Assembly: GCA_013619035.1 (NCBI GenBank)
Contig: JABXKX010000579.1
Location: 1-29,458 of the forward strand
Length of the DNA stretch: 29,458 nt
DNA from: Peptostreptococcaceae bacterium
GTDB taxonomy: Bacteria; Bacillota_A; Clostridia; Peptostreptococcales; Acidaminobacteraceae
Direction of reading: 5' to 3'
Part shown: positions 8,498 to 17,878 of the stretch, piece by piece
Numbering within the stretch: the stretch's first letter is position 1
Layout: each line of letters starts with the position of its first letter
The notes under the pieces: model-generated
Database searches by the model: none
The model's input: only the letters and a program-made list of their open reading frames with translations
Told to the model about the DNA's origin: nothing
Program-made: the position numbers and the translations under genes

Positions 8498-9322
8498 ATG
8501 ACTAAAAAAAATGTTGTGATAGATGTATTAAATAGATTTAAGAACCATCATATAGAATCATTTGCTTCGCAAATAGCCTTTTATATGTTACTCTCTATAT
8601 TCCCATTTTTAATTTTATTATTGATGTTTTTAACAAATTTATCAGTTAGTTATGCAGATCAGATGATTTATCTCTATAGAGTGATCCCTGATGCGGCATC
8701 AACAATCATTAAAGATTATTTAGATTATTCACAGCAATTCTCTAATTCGGTATTTTCACCCATACTGATTGTTTCAATTTGGATGTCGTCAAATGGTGTG
8801 ATTGCAATGATGAAGGCTGTTAATGTAGCGTATGATTTAGAAGAAACCCGAAACTACATGGTTAGGAAATTTCTTGCGATTATATGTACTTTGATGTTTT
8901 TAGTTTTAATTATTGTTGCTTTGGTAACTCCTAATTTAGGAATGCAGTTTATGAACTTTATTAGAAAATACATAGATATACCAGAAATGAATATTAAACT
9001 GTTTAATACAATCAAGTTAGTGTTCAGTGTGGGTATATTTATCTTTGTACTCGGGAGTCTTTATTTTGTATTACCTAATAAAAAAGTAACTTTTAAAGAA
9101 GTTTTACCAGGGACAATATTTTCATTTTTCGGATTGGCTTTAATCTCAAATCTCTTTGCTTATTTTGTACAAGAGTTTAGTCAATATTCGTTGGTATATG
9201 GTGGTTTAGCAGCAATAATCATATTGCTGATTTGGCTGTTTTTATGTGGTTTAATCCTTATGATAGGTGGCGAAATCAATGCCATAAAAAATCAAGGACT
9301 TAAACAAAATCAACTAAATTAA
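8498..9322 (+). CDS. YihY/BrkB family inner membrane protein
   Basis: This is a 274-residue polytopic membrane protein with about six hydrophobic segments. The family pattern is clear: FASQIAFYMLLSIFPFLILL in the first segment, WMSSNGVIAMMKAVNVAYD (the SSNG/N block), LYFVLPNKKVTFKEVLPG and the C-terminal LIWLFLCGLILMIGGEINA. Members were once called RNase BN, a label now abandoned; the molecular function remains unsettled, with a transport or envelope role suggested. The ATG at 8498 follows GGAAGTGTTAAT. It is divergent from hflK and no terminator is visible before the leucine promoter 10 bases downstream. Confidence 0.88.
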   Translation: MTKKNVVIDVLNRFKNHHIESFASQIAFYMLLSIFPFLILLLMFLTNLSVSYADQMIYLYRVIPDAASTIIKDYLDYSQQFSNSVFSPILIVSIWMSSNGVIAMMKAVNVAYDLEETRNYMVRKFLAIICTLMFLVLIIVALVTPNLGMQFMNFIRKYIDIPEMNIKLFNTIKLVFSVGIFIFVLGSLYFVLPNKKVTFKEVLPGTIFSFFGLALISNLFAYFVQEFSQYSLVYGGLAAIIILLIWLFLCGLILMIGGEINAIKNQGLKQNQLN

Positions 9323-9331
9323 TAAATATGC

Positions 9332-9360
9332 TTGACTTTGATTATTTATACTGATAATAT
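9332..9360 (+). promoter_or_regulatory. Promoter of the leucine operon leader
   Basis: TTGACT (9332-9337) is followed 17 bases later by TAATAT (9355-9360); an alternative -10, GATAAT (9353-9358), lies at spacing 15. It immediately precedes the T-box leader, as expected. Confidence 0.6.
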
Positions 9361-9379
9361 CATGTACAATATAAAAAAC

Positions 9380-9591
9380 GATGATGGAGAGCATAAGAAC
9401 AAACTTTTTAAGAGAGTCGATGGTTGGTGTGAATCGATAGAGTTTCAATTATTTCTCGCTCCGGAGTGGAATGTCTGAAATTAAGTAAGATGTTACGGGT
9501 AGTTACGTTAGAGACTAATGAGTGGTAATGATTTACAATTAAGGTGGTACCGCGGGCAATGCTCGTCCTTTTACTAAGGACGGGCTTTTTT
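9380..9591 (+). promoter_or_regulatory. T-box riboswitch, leucine (specifier CTC), controlling leuACDB
   Basis: This leader senses uncharged tRNA and lets transcription pass the terminator when the tRNA is uncharged. Stem I begins near GGAGAGC (9386-9392) and closes with GCTCC (9458-9462). Its upper part carries the conserved GGTTGGTGTGAA (9422-9433). The bases just before the closing strand are CTC (9455-9457), a leucine codon followed by a purine, in the normal specifier position. The invariant T-box AAGGTGGTACCGCGGGC spans 9541-9557 and pairs in the antiterminator; the terminator follows. Leucine specificity agrees with the downstream genes. Confidence 0.93.
9561..9591 (+). terminator. T-box terminator of the leucine leader
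   Basis: A ten-base-pair stem GCTCGTCCTT (9561-9570) / AAGGACGGGC (9576-9585) is followed by six Ts. It is mutually exclusive with the antiterminator containing the T-box sequence. Confidence 0.93.
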
Positions 9592-9664
9592 AGTACTCAG
9601 ATAGTTGTAGATTATTCTTTTAACCAACTGCTGGAAAAAAATCTTAAATAAGGGGGTAAATGGT

Positions 9665-11227
9665 ATGAAACGTATTAAAATTTTTGACACAACACTACGT
9701 GACGGTGAGCAATCTCCAGGATGTAGTATGAACACAGAAGAAAAAGTAGAGGTGGCTAAACAGTTAGAGAAGTTAGGCGTAGATGTTATCGAAGCAGGTT
9801 TCGCCATCGCTTCTGAAGGAGATTTTAAAGCCATTGAATCTATTTCGGCAGTCATTGAACATGCAACAGTTGCCAGTTTAGCAAGAGCGACGAAAATGGA
9901 TATTGATAGGGCGTATCAAGCAGTCAAAAAAGCCAAACATCCTAGGATACATACGTTTATTGCAACATCAGATTTACACTTAGAATACAAACTTAAAAAG
10001 ACTAAAGATGAAATTATTGATATCACAAGAGAGATGGTGAGTTATGCTAAGTCTTTATGTGATGATATTGAATTCTCTTGTGAAGATGCCACAAGGTCAA
10101 ATAATTACTTTATGATTCAGGTGATTGAAACTGCTATTGAATGTGGCGCGACCACTATCAATATTCCTGATACAGTGGGATATACAACACCTAAAGAATA
10201 TTATGAGTTGATTACGTATATTAAAAATAACACCAAAGGCATTGATGATGTTTCAATATCAGTACATTGCCATAATGATCTAGGACTTGCTGTGGCTAAT
10301 AGTATTGCTGCTGTTGAAGCGGGAGCTGATCAAGTGGAATGTACCATGAATGGTATTGGTGAAAGAGCAGGTAATGCAGCTCTTGAAGAAATTGTAATGG
10401 CACTTAAGACACGACGTGATTATTATGCATATGAGACGCATATAAATACAGAAGAGATTGTCAGAACCAGTGAATTGGTCAGTTATATCACTGGTGTTAA
10501 AGTACAACCCAATAAAGCAATTGTTGGTGCCAATGCATTTGCTCATGAATCGGGTATTCATCAACATGGTGTTTTAAATAACAAAGAAACGTATGAAATT
10601 ATGACACCTGAAAGTGTTGGTTTAAAGCAGAATAATCTAGTTTTGGGTAAACATTCAGGCAAACATGCTTTTAAAGAAAAATTAGACACTCTAGGATATG
10701 ACTTAACCGATTCAGAATTAAACAGAGCATTTATCGAATTTAAAGATTTATTAGATAAGAAAAAGAAAATTTATGATACTGATATAGTTGCCATAGTCAG
10801 AAATGAGACCATTCCATATGATGAAATTATTTCGTTAGAAGGATTTAACATTTCATCAAGTATGACTGCAACTTCTGCCGCGATAAAATTAAAAATTGAT
10901 GATGAGTTTTTAGAAAGTGTTGAATTAGGAGAGGGACCAGTAGATGCTTCTTTCAAAGCCATTCAACGTGTTATTGGTGTACAGATACCCTTATCAAAAT
11001 ATCAAATCAATGCTGTAACAGAAGGAAAAGATGCTCAAGGTGAGACGGTTGTAAGAGCAAAATATGAAAATCTTGAATATACAGGTCATGGATTAAGTAC
11101 CGATATTATTGAATCGAGTATTAAAGCATATCTGTCAGTTATCAATAAAATATTAAAGGATTCAGTGATATACAATGAGATGAAAGAAAGAATTGAGCAA
11201 GATAAGATCATGAAAGGAATTGGTTAA
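9665..11227 (+). CDS. leuA: 2-isopropylmalate synthase (LeuA)
   Basis: LeuA condenses acetyl-CoA with 2-ketoisovalerate, the first step specific to leucine. The 520-residue protein is full length: a DRE-TIM barrel with [11 protein letters not shown] near the start, [12 protein letters not shown], the metal-binding [25 protein letters not shown] and [11 protein letters not shown], then a C-terminal LeuA regulatory domain (from about residue 365; [22 protein letters not shown]). The regulatory domain implies leucine feedback inhibition on top of T-box control. Citramalate or homocitrate synthase are alternatives in this superfamily, but the leucine T-box and leuCDB neighbours decide it. The ATG follows AAGGGGG; the upstream ATG at 9660 runs straight into a stop. 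Confidence 0.95.
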   Translation: MKRIKIFDTTLRDGEQSPGCSMNTEEKVEVAKQLEKLGVDVIEAGFAIASEGDFKAIESISAVIEHATVASLARATKMDIDRAYQAVKKAKHPRIHTFIATSDLHLEYKLKKTKDEIIDITREMVSYAKSLCDDIEFSCEDATRSNNYFMIQVIETAIECGATTINIPDTVGYTTPKEYYELITYIKNNTKGIDDVSISVHCHNDLGLAVANSIAAVEAGADQVECTMNGIGERAGNAALEEIVMALKTRRDYYAYETHINTEEIVRTSELVSYITGVKVQPNKAIVGANAFAHESGIHQHGVLNNKETYEIMTPESVGLKQNNLVLGKHSGKHAFKEKLDTLGYDLTDSELNRAFIEFKDLLDKKKKIYDTDIVAIVRNETIPYDEIISLEGFNISSSMTATSAAIKLKIDDEFLESVELGEGPVDASFKAIQRVIGVQIPLSKYQINAVTEGKDAQGETVVRAKYENLEYTGHGLSTDIIESSIKAYLSVINKILKDSVIYNEMKERIEQDKIMKGIG

Positions 11228-11228
11228 G

Positions 11229-12488
11229 ATGGGCATGACAATGACGCAGAAAATAATGGCTGCACATACAAAAGAAACAATCACACCAGGTGCATTTGTA
11301 TATTGTGATTTGGATATGATTCTAGGCAATGATATCACAGCACCCGTAGCAATAGAAGGTTTTAAAGAACTTAATAAACCCGTATTTGATAAAAGTAAAA
11401 TTGCTTTAGTGCCAGATCATTTCACACCAAACAAAGATATTAAATCGGCAGAGCAATGTAAAACGCTTAGAAACTTTGCAATGGAATATGAGATTGAGCA
11501 CTACTTTGAAATTGGTCAGATGGGTATTGAACATGCATTATTACCTGAAAAAGGTCTTGTAAAGGCTGGCGATATGATTATAGGAGCCGATTCTCACACC
11601 TGCACATTCGGGGCACTCGGAGCATTCTCAACAGGTGTTGGTAGTACCGATTTAGGATGTGCAATGGGCACTGGGAAGTGTTGGTTCAAAGTACCTGAAG
11701 CCATAGAAGTAAAAATTACCGGAAAGAAACAAACTCATGTCAGTGGTAAAGATGTTATTTTATATTTGATTGGACAAATCGGTGTTGATGGTGCTAGATA
11801 TCAGTCGTTAGAATTTACGGGATCAGGCATTTCTAATTTATCAATGGATGATCGATTTACAATTTCCAATATGGCGATAGAAGCAGGTGCAAAAAATGGT
11901 ATCTTCCCAGTAGACGATATTACTCGAGCTTATATGGATCAAAAAGCTCTTCAATATACTGAATATTCTGCAGACGAAGATGCTGAGTATATTCAAATGA
12001 TTCATATTGATTTAGATACCTTGAAACCTCAGATAGCACAACCTCATTTACCCTCTAATACAGTTGCTGTAGAAGCGATTGAAAAGACATATGTAGACCA
12101 AGTTGTGATTGGTTCTTGTACCAATGGGCGAATTTCTGATATAAAAGCAGCAGCAGATGTGCTAAGAAATAATCAAGTTCATAAAGGTATGCGATTGATT
12201 GTTTTTCCAGCGACTCAACAGATATACTTAGAAGCGATTGAAGCGGGTTATATTCAGGATATTATCAAAGCCGGTGGAATTGTTTCAACACCAACGTGTG
12301 GTCCGTGTTTAGGAGGTCATATGGGTATATTAGCATCGGGTGAAAAATGTGTAGCGACAACGAATAGAAATTTTATTGGTAGAATGGGTCACGTAGAATC
12401 AGAAATTTATTTAAGCAATCCAGCGATTGCTGCAGCTACAAGTATTGCAGGTTATATCACACTGCCGAAAGGAGAAGCTGATGAGTAA
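11229..12488 (+). CDS. leuC: 3-isopropylmalate dehydratase large subunit (LeuC)
   Basis: With LeuD it isomerises 2- to 3-isopropylmalate using a [4Fe-4S] cluster. The ATG at 11229 ([13 protein letters not shown], the usual family opening) gives 419 residues, the size of the compact clostridial/archaeal-type subunit. A TTG at 11220 would overlap leuA and is less likely. AAAGGA at 11213-11218 is the probable ribosome binding site. Cluster cysteines are in GSCTNGR (about residue 296) and [10 protein letters not shown] (about 357 and 360); [20 protein letters not shown] is the substrate block. It starts one base after the leuA stop and overlaps leuD by 8 bases. Confidence 0.95.
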   Translation: MGMTMTQKIMAAHTKETITPGAFVYCDLDMILGNDITAPVAIEGFKELNKPVFDKSKIALVPDHFTPNKDIKSAEQCKTLRNFAMEYEIEHYFEIGQMGIEHALLPEKGLVKAGDMIIGADSHTCTFGALGAFSTGVGSTDLGCAMGTGKCWFKVPEAIEVKITGKKQTHVSGKDVILYLIGQIGVDGARYQSLEFTGSGISNLSMDDRFTISNMAIEAGAKNGIFPVDDITRAYMDQKALQYTEYSADEDAEYIQMIHIDLDTLKPQIAQPHLPSNTVAVEAIEKTYVDQVVIGSCTNGRISDIKAAADVLRNNQVHKGMRLIVFPATQQIYLEAIEAGYIQDIIKAGGIVSTPTCGPCLGGHMGILASGEKCVATTNRNFIGRMGHVESEIYLSNPAIAAATSIAGYITLPKGEADE

Positions 12489-12954
12489 TATACATATTTA
12501 TGGTGATCATGTGGATACCGACATCATTATTCCAGCAAAATATTTGAATGAACATGATCCAGAAAGATTGAAACTACATTGTATGGAACCTGTTGACGAA
12601 GCATTTCCTGAAAAGGTTCAAGAGGACGACTATATGATTGCTGGTGTAAATTTTGGGTGTGGATCTTCTAGAGAACATGCACCGATTGCAATTAAAGCTT
12701 CAGGAATCAAGTGTGTGATTGCTAAATCTTTTGCAAGAATCTTTTTTAGAAATGCAATTAATATTGGATTGCCAGTCATTGAATCAGAAGAAATTGTAAA
12801 TGATATTCATGCAAACGATGTTATACATGTTGATTTTGAAAAGGGTAGAGTTGAAAATGAAACTCAAAATAAGTCATATGACATCCCTAAGTTCCCTGAA
12901 TTTATGATGGCTATTATCAAAAAAGGTGGTGTGATACCATTTATTAAGGAGTAA
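12481..12954 (+). CDS. leuD: 3-isopropylmalate dehydratase small subunit (LeuD)
   Basis: LeuD carries the swivel domain that completes the isopropylmalate isomerase active site. The ATG at 12481, behind AAAGGAGAAGCTG, yields 157 residues, normal for the short type. [15 protein letters not shown] at the N-terminus and [18 protein letters not shown] (the catalytic SR loop) are diagnostic, as is [18 protein letters not shown]. The in-frame ATG at 12427 lies well inside leuC and is rejected. It overlaps leuC by 8 bases, so equal production of the two subunits is likely. Confidence 0.95.
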   Translation: MSNIHIYGDHVDTDIIIPAKYLNEHDPERLKLHCMEPVDEAFPEKVQEDDYMIAGVNFGCGSSREHAPIAIKASGIKCVIAKSFARIFFRNAINIGLPVIESEEIVNDIHANDVIHVDFEKGRVENETQNKSYDIPKFPEFMMAIIKKGGVIPFIKE

Positions 12955-12956
12955 GT

Positions 12957-13490
12957 ATGAATTTTGAATATCCTACATATATAGTATTAGAACTTCCAAA
13001 TGAGATTTCAGATAAAGTGATGAGTATTCGAAAATCACATAAAGATGTTTTCAGATCAGCTTTACCAGTAGAGATAACGGTTGTTGGTTCCAGTGGTGTT
13101 GGGACCATATCAAAGGGACAGGATGAACAAGTCGTATTTTCAAAAGTAAATGATATTGCTAAGAAGATTAAGCCGTTTAAACTTTCCTTTAAAGAGGTCA
13201 AAAGATTTCCAGGAACTGATATCTTTGTACTAAAAGTCAAAGATGAAACAAAGATTCGAGAAATACATGAATTGTTTAAAACATCGGGTTTCAAACTGGA
13301 TGAAATATCTTCTGAATTTGAGCCACATTGTACTTTGAGGAGCAGATCACCAATTACACAAGAAGATGAAGAAGAGTTGTTTAATATAACAATAGAAGAT
13401 GAATTTGTAGTGGATACCTTATCAGTCTATATGTTAAATAAACTACCCATTAAACTGCTACATTCAGTTAAATTAACCGGATCGCTTTAG
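12957..13490 (+). CDS. 2H phosphoesterase / 2'-5' RNA ligase-like protein with one catalytic His replaced
   Basis: The 177-residue protein resembles the LigT/2H phosphoesterase superfamily, which normally has two HxT/S motifs forming the active site for cyclic phosphodiester chemistry. The second motif is present (EPHCTLRS, H124 and T126). At the first, the sequence is LPVEITVVGSSGVG, with E39 where His is expected. The enzyme may be altered or inactive, or belong to a subfamily with different chemistry. It lies between leuD (2-base gap, ribosome binding site AAGGAG in the leuD end) and leuB, so it must be co-transcribed with leucine genes. No role in leucine synthesis is known for the family. 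Confidence 0.65.
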   Translation: MNFEYPTYIVLELPNEISDKVMSIRKSHKDVFRSALPVEITVVGSSGVGTISKGQDEQVVFSKVNDIAKKIKPFKLSFKEVKRFPGTDIFVLKVKDETKIREIHELFKTSGFKLDEISSEFEPHCTLRSRSPITQEDEEELFNITIEDEFVVDTLSVYMLNKLPIKLLHSVKLTGSL

Positions 13491-13501
13491 AGGAGGAGAA
13501 T

Positions 13502-14557
13502 ATGTATAAAATAGCAGTGCTAAAAGGAGATGGTATCGGTCCGGAGATTGTTGACGAAAGTCTTAGAGTCTTAGACTATATAGCCAATCGATTTGAAATG
13601 AATTTTGAAATTACTGAAGCTAATTTTGGTGGTTCAGCCATTGATAAAGAAGGTCATCCATTTCCTGAAACCACACAAAAGGTAATAGATCAATCAGATG
13701 CCATATTACTGGGTGCTGTTGGAGGTCCTAAATGGGAACATGCTGTAGTTAGACCCGAAAAAGGATTGTTATCACTCAGAAAATACTTAAATGCATATTG
13801 CAATCTAAGACCTATTATCTGTTTTGATCCTTTAAAAGAGATGTCGCCTATAAAATTGGATCAGGATAAAAAAGTAGATATTTGTTTTGTAAGAGAATTA
13901 ACGGGCGGCATCTATTTTGGAGAAAAAGGTATAGAAGAATCTGAAGATACAAAGGCTTATGATGTAGAAGCTTACTCGGTTTCTGAAGTTAAAAGAATTT
14001 CTAAAAGAGCATTTGATTTATCACAGTCTAGAGATAAACGTGTGACTTCAGTGGATAAGAGTAATGTATTAGAAAGTTCAAAACTTTGGAGAAGGGAAGT
14101 TATATCTAATAGCAAGAATTATGATGTCGTATTAGATCATATGTATGTTGATAATGCTGCCATGCAGTTGATAAAAAATCCTTACCAATTTGATGTGATT
14201 CTGACGAATAATATATTCGGTGATATTTTATCGGATGAGGCGAGTGTACTAGCAGGATCAATTGGTGTTTTACCTTCGGCTTCTGTTGGAGATAAAAAAG
14301 CATTATATGAACCGATTCATGGCTCAGCTCCGGATATTGCAGGTCAGGGTAAAGCGAATCCTATCGGCATGATTTTATCAGTTGCAATGATGTTAGATAA
14401 CTCTTTTAATAGGAAGGATATTTATAATTTCATTTATGACGCCATAGAAAAAACTTTAAAACAAGGATATGGTACCATTGATTTAAATCTTGACTATATA
14501 CAAACAACAAGTGAGTGGACAAATCATTTGATTGAAACAATGGAGAAGACTGATTAA
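13502..14557 (+). CDS. leuB: 3-isopropylmalate dehydrogenase (LeuB)
   Basis: LeuB oxidises and decarboxylates 3-isopropylmalate to 2-ketoisocaproate using NAD+. The 351-residue protein shows AVLKGDGIGPEIVDE, ILLGAVGGPKWE, the substrate loop RPEKGLLSLRKYLNAYCNLR, RELTGGIYFGE, VDKSNVLESSKLWRR, the metal-binding FGDILSDEASVLAGSIGVLP and the nucleotide-binding PIHGSAPDIAGQGKANP. The LLSLRK loop favours isopropylmalate over isocitrate. The ATG follows AGAGGAGGAGAAT. It ends the leucine operon; the order leuA-leuC-leuD-X-leuB is unusual only in the inserted gene. The last codons lie inside the terminator. Confidence 0.96.
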   Translation: MYKIAVLKGDGIGPEIVDESLRVLDYIANRFEMNFEITEANFGGSAIDKEGHPFPETTQKVIDQSDAILLGAVGGPKWEHAVVRPEKGLLSLRKYLNAYCNLRPIICFDPLKEMSPIKLDQDKKVDICFVRELTGGIYFGEKGIEESEDTKAYDVEAYSVSEVKRISKRAFDLSQSRDKRVTSVDKSNVLESSKLWRREVISNSKNYDVVLDHMYVDNAAMQLIKNPYQFDVILTNNIFGDILSDEASVLAGSIGVLPSASVGDKKALYEPIHGSAPDIAGQGKANPIGMILSVAMMLDNSFNRKDIYNFIYDAIEKTLKQGYGTIDLNLDYIQTTSEWTNHLIETMEKTD

Positions 14558-14569
14558 TCAGTCTTTTTT
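14546..14569 (+). terminator. Rho-independent terminator of the leucine operon
   Basis: AAGACTGATTAATCAGTCTT (14546-14565) is a perfect palindrome continuing into a run of six Ts (14564-14569). The leuB stop codon is at its centre. From here to 14751 there is no gene; the ABC-cassette promoter should lie there but I see no convincing -35/-10 pair. Confidence 0.85.
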
Positions 14570-14751
14570 CTATTTAGGCGTTATAAGTTACAAAAATAAT
14601 ATAACTTGCATATGCTACTTAAATATTACCTTAAATTAAGAGTCGTTTAATCCTTTCTTAATATATGTAGCCTTTAATTTTGTTAAAATAGTATGATTGA
14701 TAGTATTACGTGAAACTTTTAGTTGTAGTTTTGCGTCTAAATAGATAGCGT

Positions 14752-15522
14752 TTGGAGGTGAGGGAGATTAATAAAGAAGTAGTAATTGAAGTAAAAGACT
14801 TAAGAAAAGTTTTCAAACTTGGAAAAGAGAAAGTTGTAGCAATCAATAAAATGGATTTTGAGATTCATAAAGGCGAAATCTGTTGTATATTGGGTACTTC
14901 AGGTTCTGGTAAATCAACACTCCTCAACATGATGGCTGGTTTGGAAAAACCAACAAAAGGTTATGTAAAAATACTGGGTAAAGAAGTCACCAAAATGAGC
15001 GAAAAGAAATTGGCGATTTTCAGACAAAATAATATTGGATTTATATTTCAGTCATATAATTTGATGAATGCATTAACTGCAATAGAAAATGTTAGTTTGC
15101 CACTCGTATTTAGAGGAGTATCAAGACAAAGAAGAAATAAAGAAGCAACAAAACTCTTAAAAGCAGTTGGACTTGAGAGTCATTTAAAACATAAACCAAC
15201 TCAAATGTCGGGTGGACAACAACAAAGAGTTGGTATTGCAAGATCATTTGTAGGAAATCCCAAAGTTATTTTTGCAGATGAACCAACTGGAAATCTTGAT
15301 TCCAAAACATCTGAAGAAGTACTACAATTGATGGAACGAATCGTCAAAGAAAAAGAACAGGTACTGGTGATTGTAACCCATGATAAATCAGTGACACAAT
15401 ATGCTGATAAAATCATTCATGTACTTGATGGCAATATTAAGGAAGTAGAGATTATCGATCAAAGTGAGAGAGTTATAACAGTAGAAAAAGAGGAGATCAA
15501 AAATGAAGAAAAAACAGTTTAG
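14752..15522 (+). CDS. ABC transporter ATP-binding protein, MacB/LolD type
   Basis: The 256-residue ATPase drives the permease encoded two genes on. Walker A is GTSGSGKST, the Q-loop lies in GFIFQSYNLM, the signature is MSGGQQQRV, Walker B is VIFADEPTGNLD and the H-loop is VIVTHDKSV. The EPTGNLDS pattern and N-terminal length match the LolD/MacB/FtsE family, whose members power extracytoplasmic work or export rather than uptake. A 30-residue acidic tail after the domain is unusual. The start is uncertain: TTG at 14752 or GTG at 14758 overlap the only good ribosome binding site, GGAGG (14754-14758), which is instead ideally spaced for an ATT codon at 14767. The 3' end overlaps the next gene by 20 bases. 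Confidence 0.9.
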   Translation: MEVREINKEVVIEVKDLRKVFKLGKEKVVAINKMDFEIHKGEICCILGTSGSGKSTLLNMMAGLEKPTKGYVKILGKEVTKMSEKKLAIFRQNNIGFIFQSYNLMNALTAIENVSLPLVFRGVSRQRRNKEATKLLKAVGLESHLKHKPTQMSGGQQQRVGIARSFVGNPKVIFADEPTGNLDSKTSEEVLQLMERIVKEKEQVLVIVTHDKSVTQYADKIIHVLDGNIKEVEIIDQSERVITVEKEEIKNEEKTV

Positions 15523-17878
15523 AAAACCATTCATTGTTTTCTTAATGCTTGTCATGATGATGAATATGAGTATATTTGCAGATACGTCAAATTCAGATTT
15601 TGTAGTTAGTGGAGAAGTAGAAACATCAGGAGATATCAACCCTGGTGATATATTTATATATAGAGTTACTGTAAAAGCAGCTAGTGGATCTATTGCTGAT
15701 GTAAAAGTAAGTATTTCAGGTGATGTGAGTCAGGTCAATTCTGCTGATGTAGCTTTTGACACTGTCACTACAACAGGAACAACTAAATCAATTGCATTGA
15801 AAAACAATGGAAGTGGTTCTAATATCAGTATTTATGTACATGGTGCAGGAGATAAACAAATTGTAGACAATGTGACATTAAAGAATCTGATCTCTAGTGG
15901 TAGTGGTTCTAGTACACCACCGGACAAAAATAAGTACTTCCCAGATTTTAGTTTAACTTTTGGTACTGAAACACCAAAGTTTATTGCAGGACAAGCAAAG
16001 GATTTTTCTTTTGATATTAATAATATAACAAGTTATTCTGCAAAAAATGTTGTAGTTAAGTTTGAAACTGGACAAGATTCTCCTTTTAATGATATGACAA
16101 ACCCTTTGATTTCTACTAAGATGTCTGTTTCTAGCAAAGGCAAAAAAACAATTTCATTTAATGTAGATACAAAAGATAGTGCTAAAAGTGGTTTTTATAC
16201 AATCCCTGTTAAAATTACATATCAAAATGTTTATGGTATAGAGAAAGATATGACCAAAAGTGTTCAAGTTGAAATTGTAAACAACAATGTGATGCCAAGT
16301 GTTGTAATTTCTGATATGAAAATCAAAAATACAATTTTAACACCAGGTCAAGATGATGTCATGCTTTTAGAGCTTAAGAATCTTGGAACCTTGGATATTA
16401 AGAATATGACGGCTACCTTAGAAGGAACAGGTATGGAGACGATTCGTCTTAATGCTGATACTGCAGAAAAACAAATTTCTTTAATTGATGCTAAAGGTAC
16501 CGGATTTGTGACATACAATGTTCATATTAGCGATAACTTTGATAAGGATAAATTGGAGTTAAGCTTAAAACTATCATACTTTGATGAGAATGGTTCAAAG
16601 TATGATCCAACTGTACCCGTTTATTTAGACATTGCTCAAAGTGGTTCAGATATATATGATTATGGATTTAATGTGACGTCACAACCAAATTCTGTATTAC
16701 CAGGTCAAGAGTTTAAAATCAAATATGATTTTACGAACAATAGTGAAGTGATTCAGAAAGACTTAAAATTAACCATTTCAAGTGATGGCAATTTTGTGTT
16801 TAAATCTCAACCTATTATTATTGTAAAAGAGATTGCACCTGGTGAAACAAAATCTTTTGAATACAGTTTAATTGCAGATAAAAATATGGCATCAAACAAT
16901 TATCCAACGTATATTACTATTGAATCTTTAAACAATAGTGAAGTGACTAGAAAAGAATACTTAGGTATTTACGTAGATGGTGATGGTAGTAAAAACTCAA
17001 AACCTAAAATTATCGTAGATAATTATGATTTTGGTAAAGATGTTATTTTAGCAGGAGAAACTTTTGATTTAGATATGACTTTCTTTAACACGTCTAATTC
17101 AATGGGGATTCAAAATGCAAAGGTTTCAATTTCATCAGATGAGGGTGCTTTTGTACCTGTGAATGCATCAAGTTCATTCTATGTTGAAACAATTGGCATC
17201 AAAGAGAAAGTAACACATACAATGACATTTAAAGCAAAAGCAGATTTAAGTGTTAAAACTTATAGCATTACAGCAGATATTGAGTACGAAGACAGTAATG
17301 GTAACTCATATGATATCAGTGAAAATCCATATAAAGCAACTGAAAAAATGTCTATTCCTGTGATGCAAGAACTTCGATTAGAAGTAGAAGATATTACAAT
17401 TCCAGAGTTTTCACCTTTATACCAACCGATTGAAATTTATGTTGAATTCTTCAATATGGGAAAATCATCACTTGAAAATATGATGGTGACAACAGAAGGA
17501 GAATTTGAAATTCAAGATGGTAAATATTTTGTAGGTAGTTTTAACGCTGGATCAAATGAGTATTACTCAGCTACAATTATTCCAATGGTAGAAGGGCCAC
17601 AAGAAGGTACTATAACATTTGAATTTGAAGATGCTGTTGGTGAAAAACATTCAGTTGAAAAAACTTTTGCTTTTGAAGCATTCCCAATGGAACAACCAGA
17701 AGAAATGTATCCACCCGATGGATTTGAAGGTGGTGGAGAATATCCTATGGACGGCGAACCTAAAGGTGGCTTCCCATGGGTAACAGTACTAATCATACTT
17801 GTGGTTGTAGGTATTGTTGTGATAGTCGTTGTAAAAAGAAAAATCCGTAAGAAAAAGGAGATGGCATTAGATGAATAG
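15503..17878 (+). CDS. Membrane-anchored surface protein with repeated Ig-like (CARDB/NEW3-type) domains
   Basis: The 791-residue protein has a signal peptide (basic MKKKQFRKP, hydrophobic core to about residue 25, probable cleavage after IFA) and a C-terminal membrane helix (about 755-778) followed by a basic tail KRKIRKKKE. The body is outside the cell. It holds about five units of 110-130 residues with a shared pattern of a PGQ- or AGE-like turn, a beta strand and an asparagine turn (SVLPGQEFKIKYDFTNNSE; VILAGETFDLDMTFFNTSN; LYQPIEIYVEFFNMGKSS), as in CARDB/NEW3 and COG1361 S-layer-like proteins. A Ser/Gly linker follows unit one and a Pro/Gly-rich stalk precedes the membrane helix. I see no cysteine. 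The gene overlaps its ABC neighbours on both sides, so it is part of the transporter system, in the place where MacA/YknX adaptors usually sit. Confidence 0.8.
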   Translation: MKKKQFRKPFIVFLMLVMMMNMSIFADTSNSDFVVSGEVETSGDINPGDIFIYRVTVKAASGSIADVKVSISGDVSQVNSADVAFDTVTTTGTTKSIALKNNGSGSNISIYVHGAGDKQIVDNVTLKNLISSGSGSSTPPDKNKYFPDFSLTFGTETPKFIAGQAKDFSFDINNITSYSAKNVVVKFETGQDSPFNDMTNPLISTKMSVSSKGKKTISFNVDTKDSAKSGFYTIPVKITYQNVYGIEKDMTKSVQVEIVNNNVMPSVVISDMKIKNTILTPGQDDVMLLELKNLGTLDIKNMTATLEGTGMETIRLNADTAEKQISLIDAKGTGFVTYNVHISDNFDKDKLELSLKLSYFDENGSKYDPTVPVYLDIAQSGSDIYDYGFNVTSQPNSVLPGQEFKIKYDFTNNSEVIQKDLKLTISSDGNFVFKSQPIIIVKEIAPGETKSFEYSLIADKNMASNNYPTYITIESLNNSEVTRKEYLGIYVDGDGSKNSKPKIIVDNYDFGKDVILAGETFDLDMTFFNTSNSMGIQNAKVSISSDEGAFVPVNASSSFYVETIGIKEKVTHTMTFKAKADLSVKTYSITADIEYEDSNGNSYDISENPYKATEKMSIPVMQELRLEVEDITIPEFSPLYQPIEIYVEFFNMGKSSLENMMVTTEGEFEIQDGKYFVGSFNAGSNEYYSATIIPMVEGPQEGTITFEFEDAVGEKHSVEKTFAFEAFPMEQPEEMYPPDGFEGGGEYPMDGEPKGGFPWVTVLIILVVVGIVVIVVVKRKIRKKKEMALDE

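Noticed and set aside
9574..9855. A 93-codon minus-strand frame across the T-box terminator and leuA start
   Set aside because: It is antisense to the leader terminator and the conserved LeuA N-terminus, with no ribosome binding site.
14570..14700. Short inverted repeats AAGTTA / TAACTT and CTTAA-A-TTAAG before the ABC cassette
   Set aside because: They are short and AT-rich, as expected by chance, and are not placed against a recognisable promoter.
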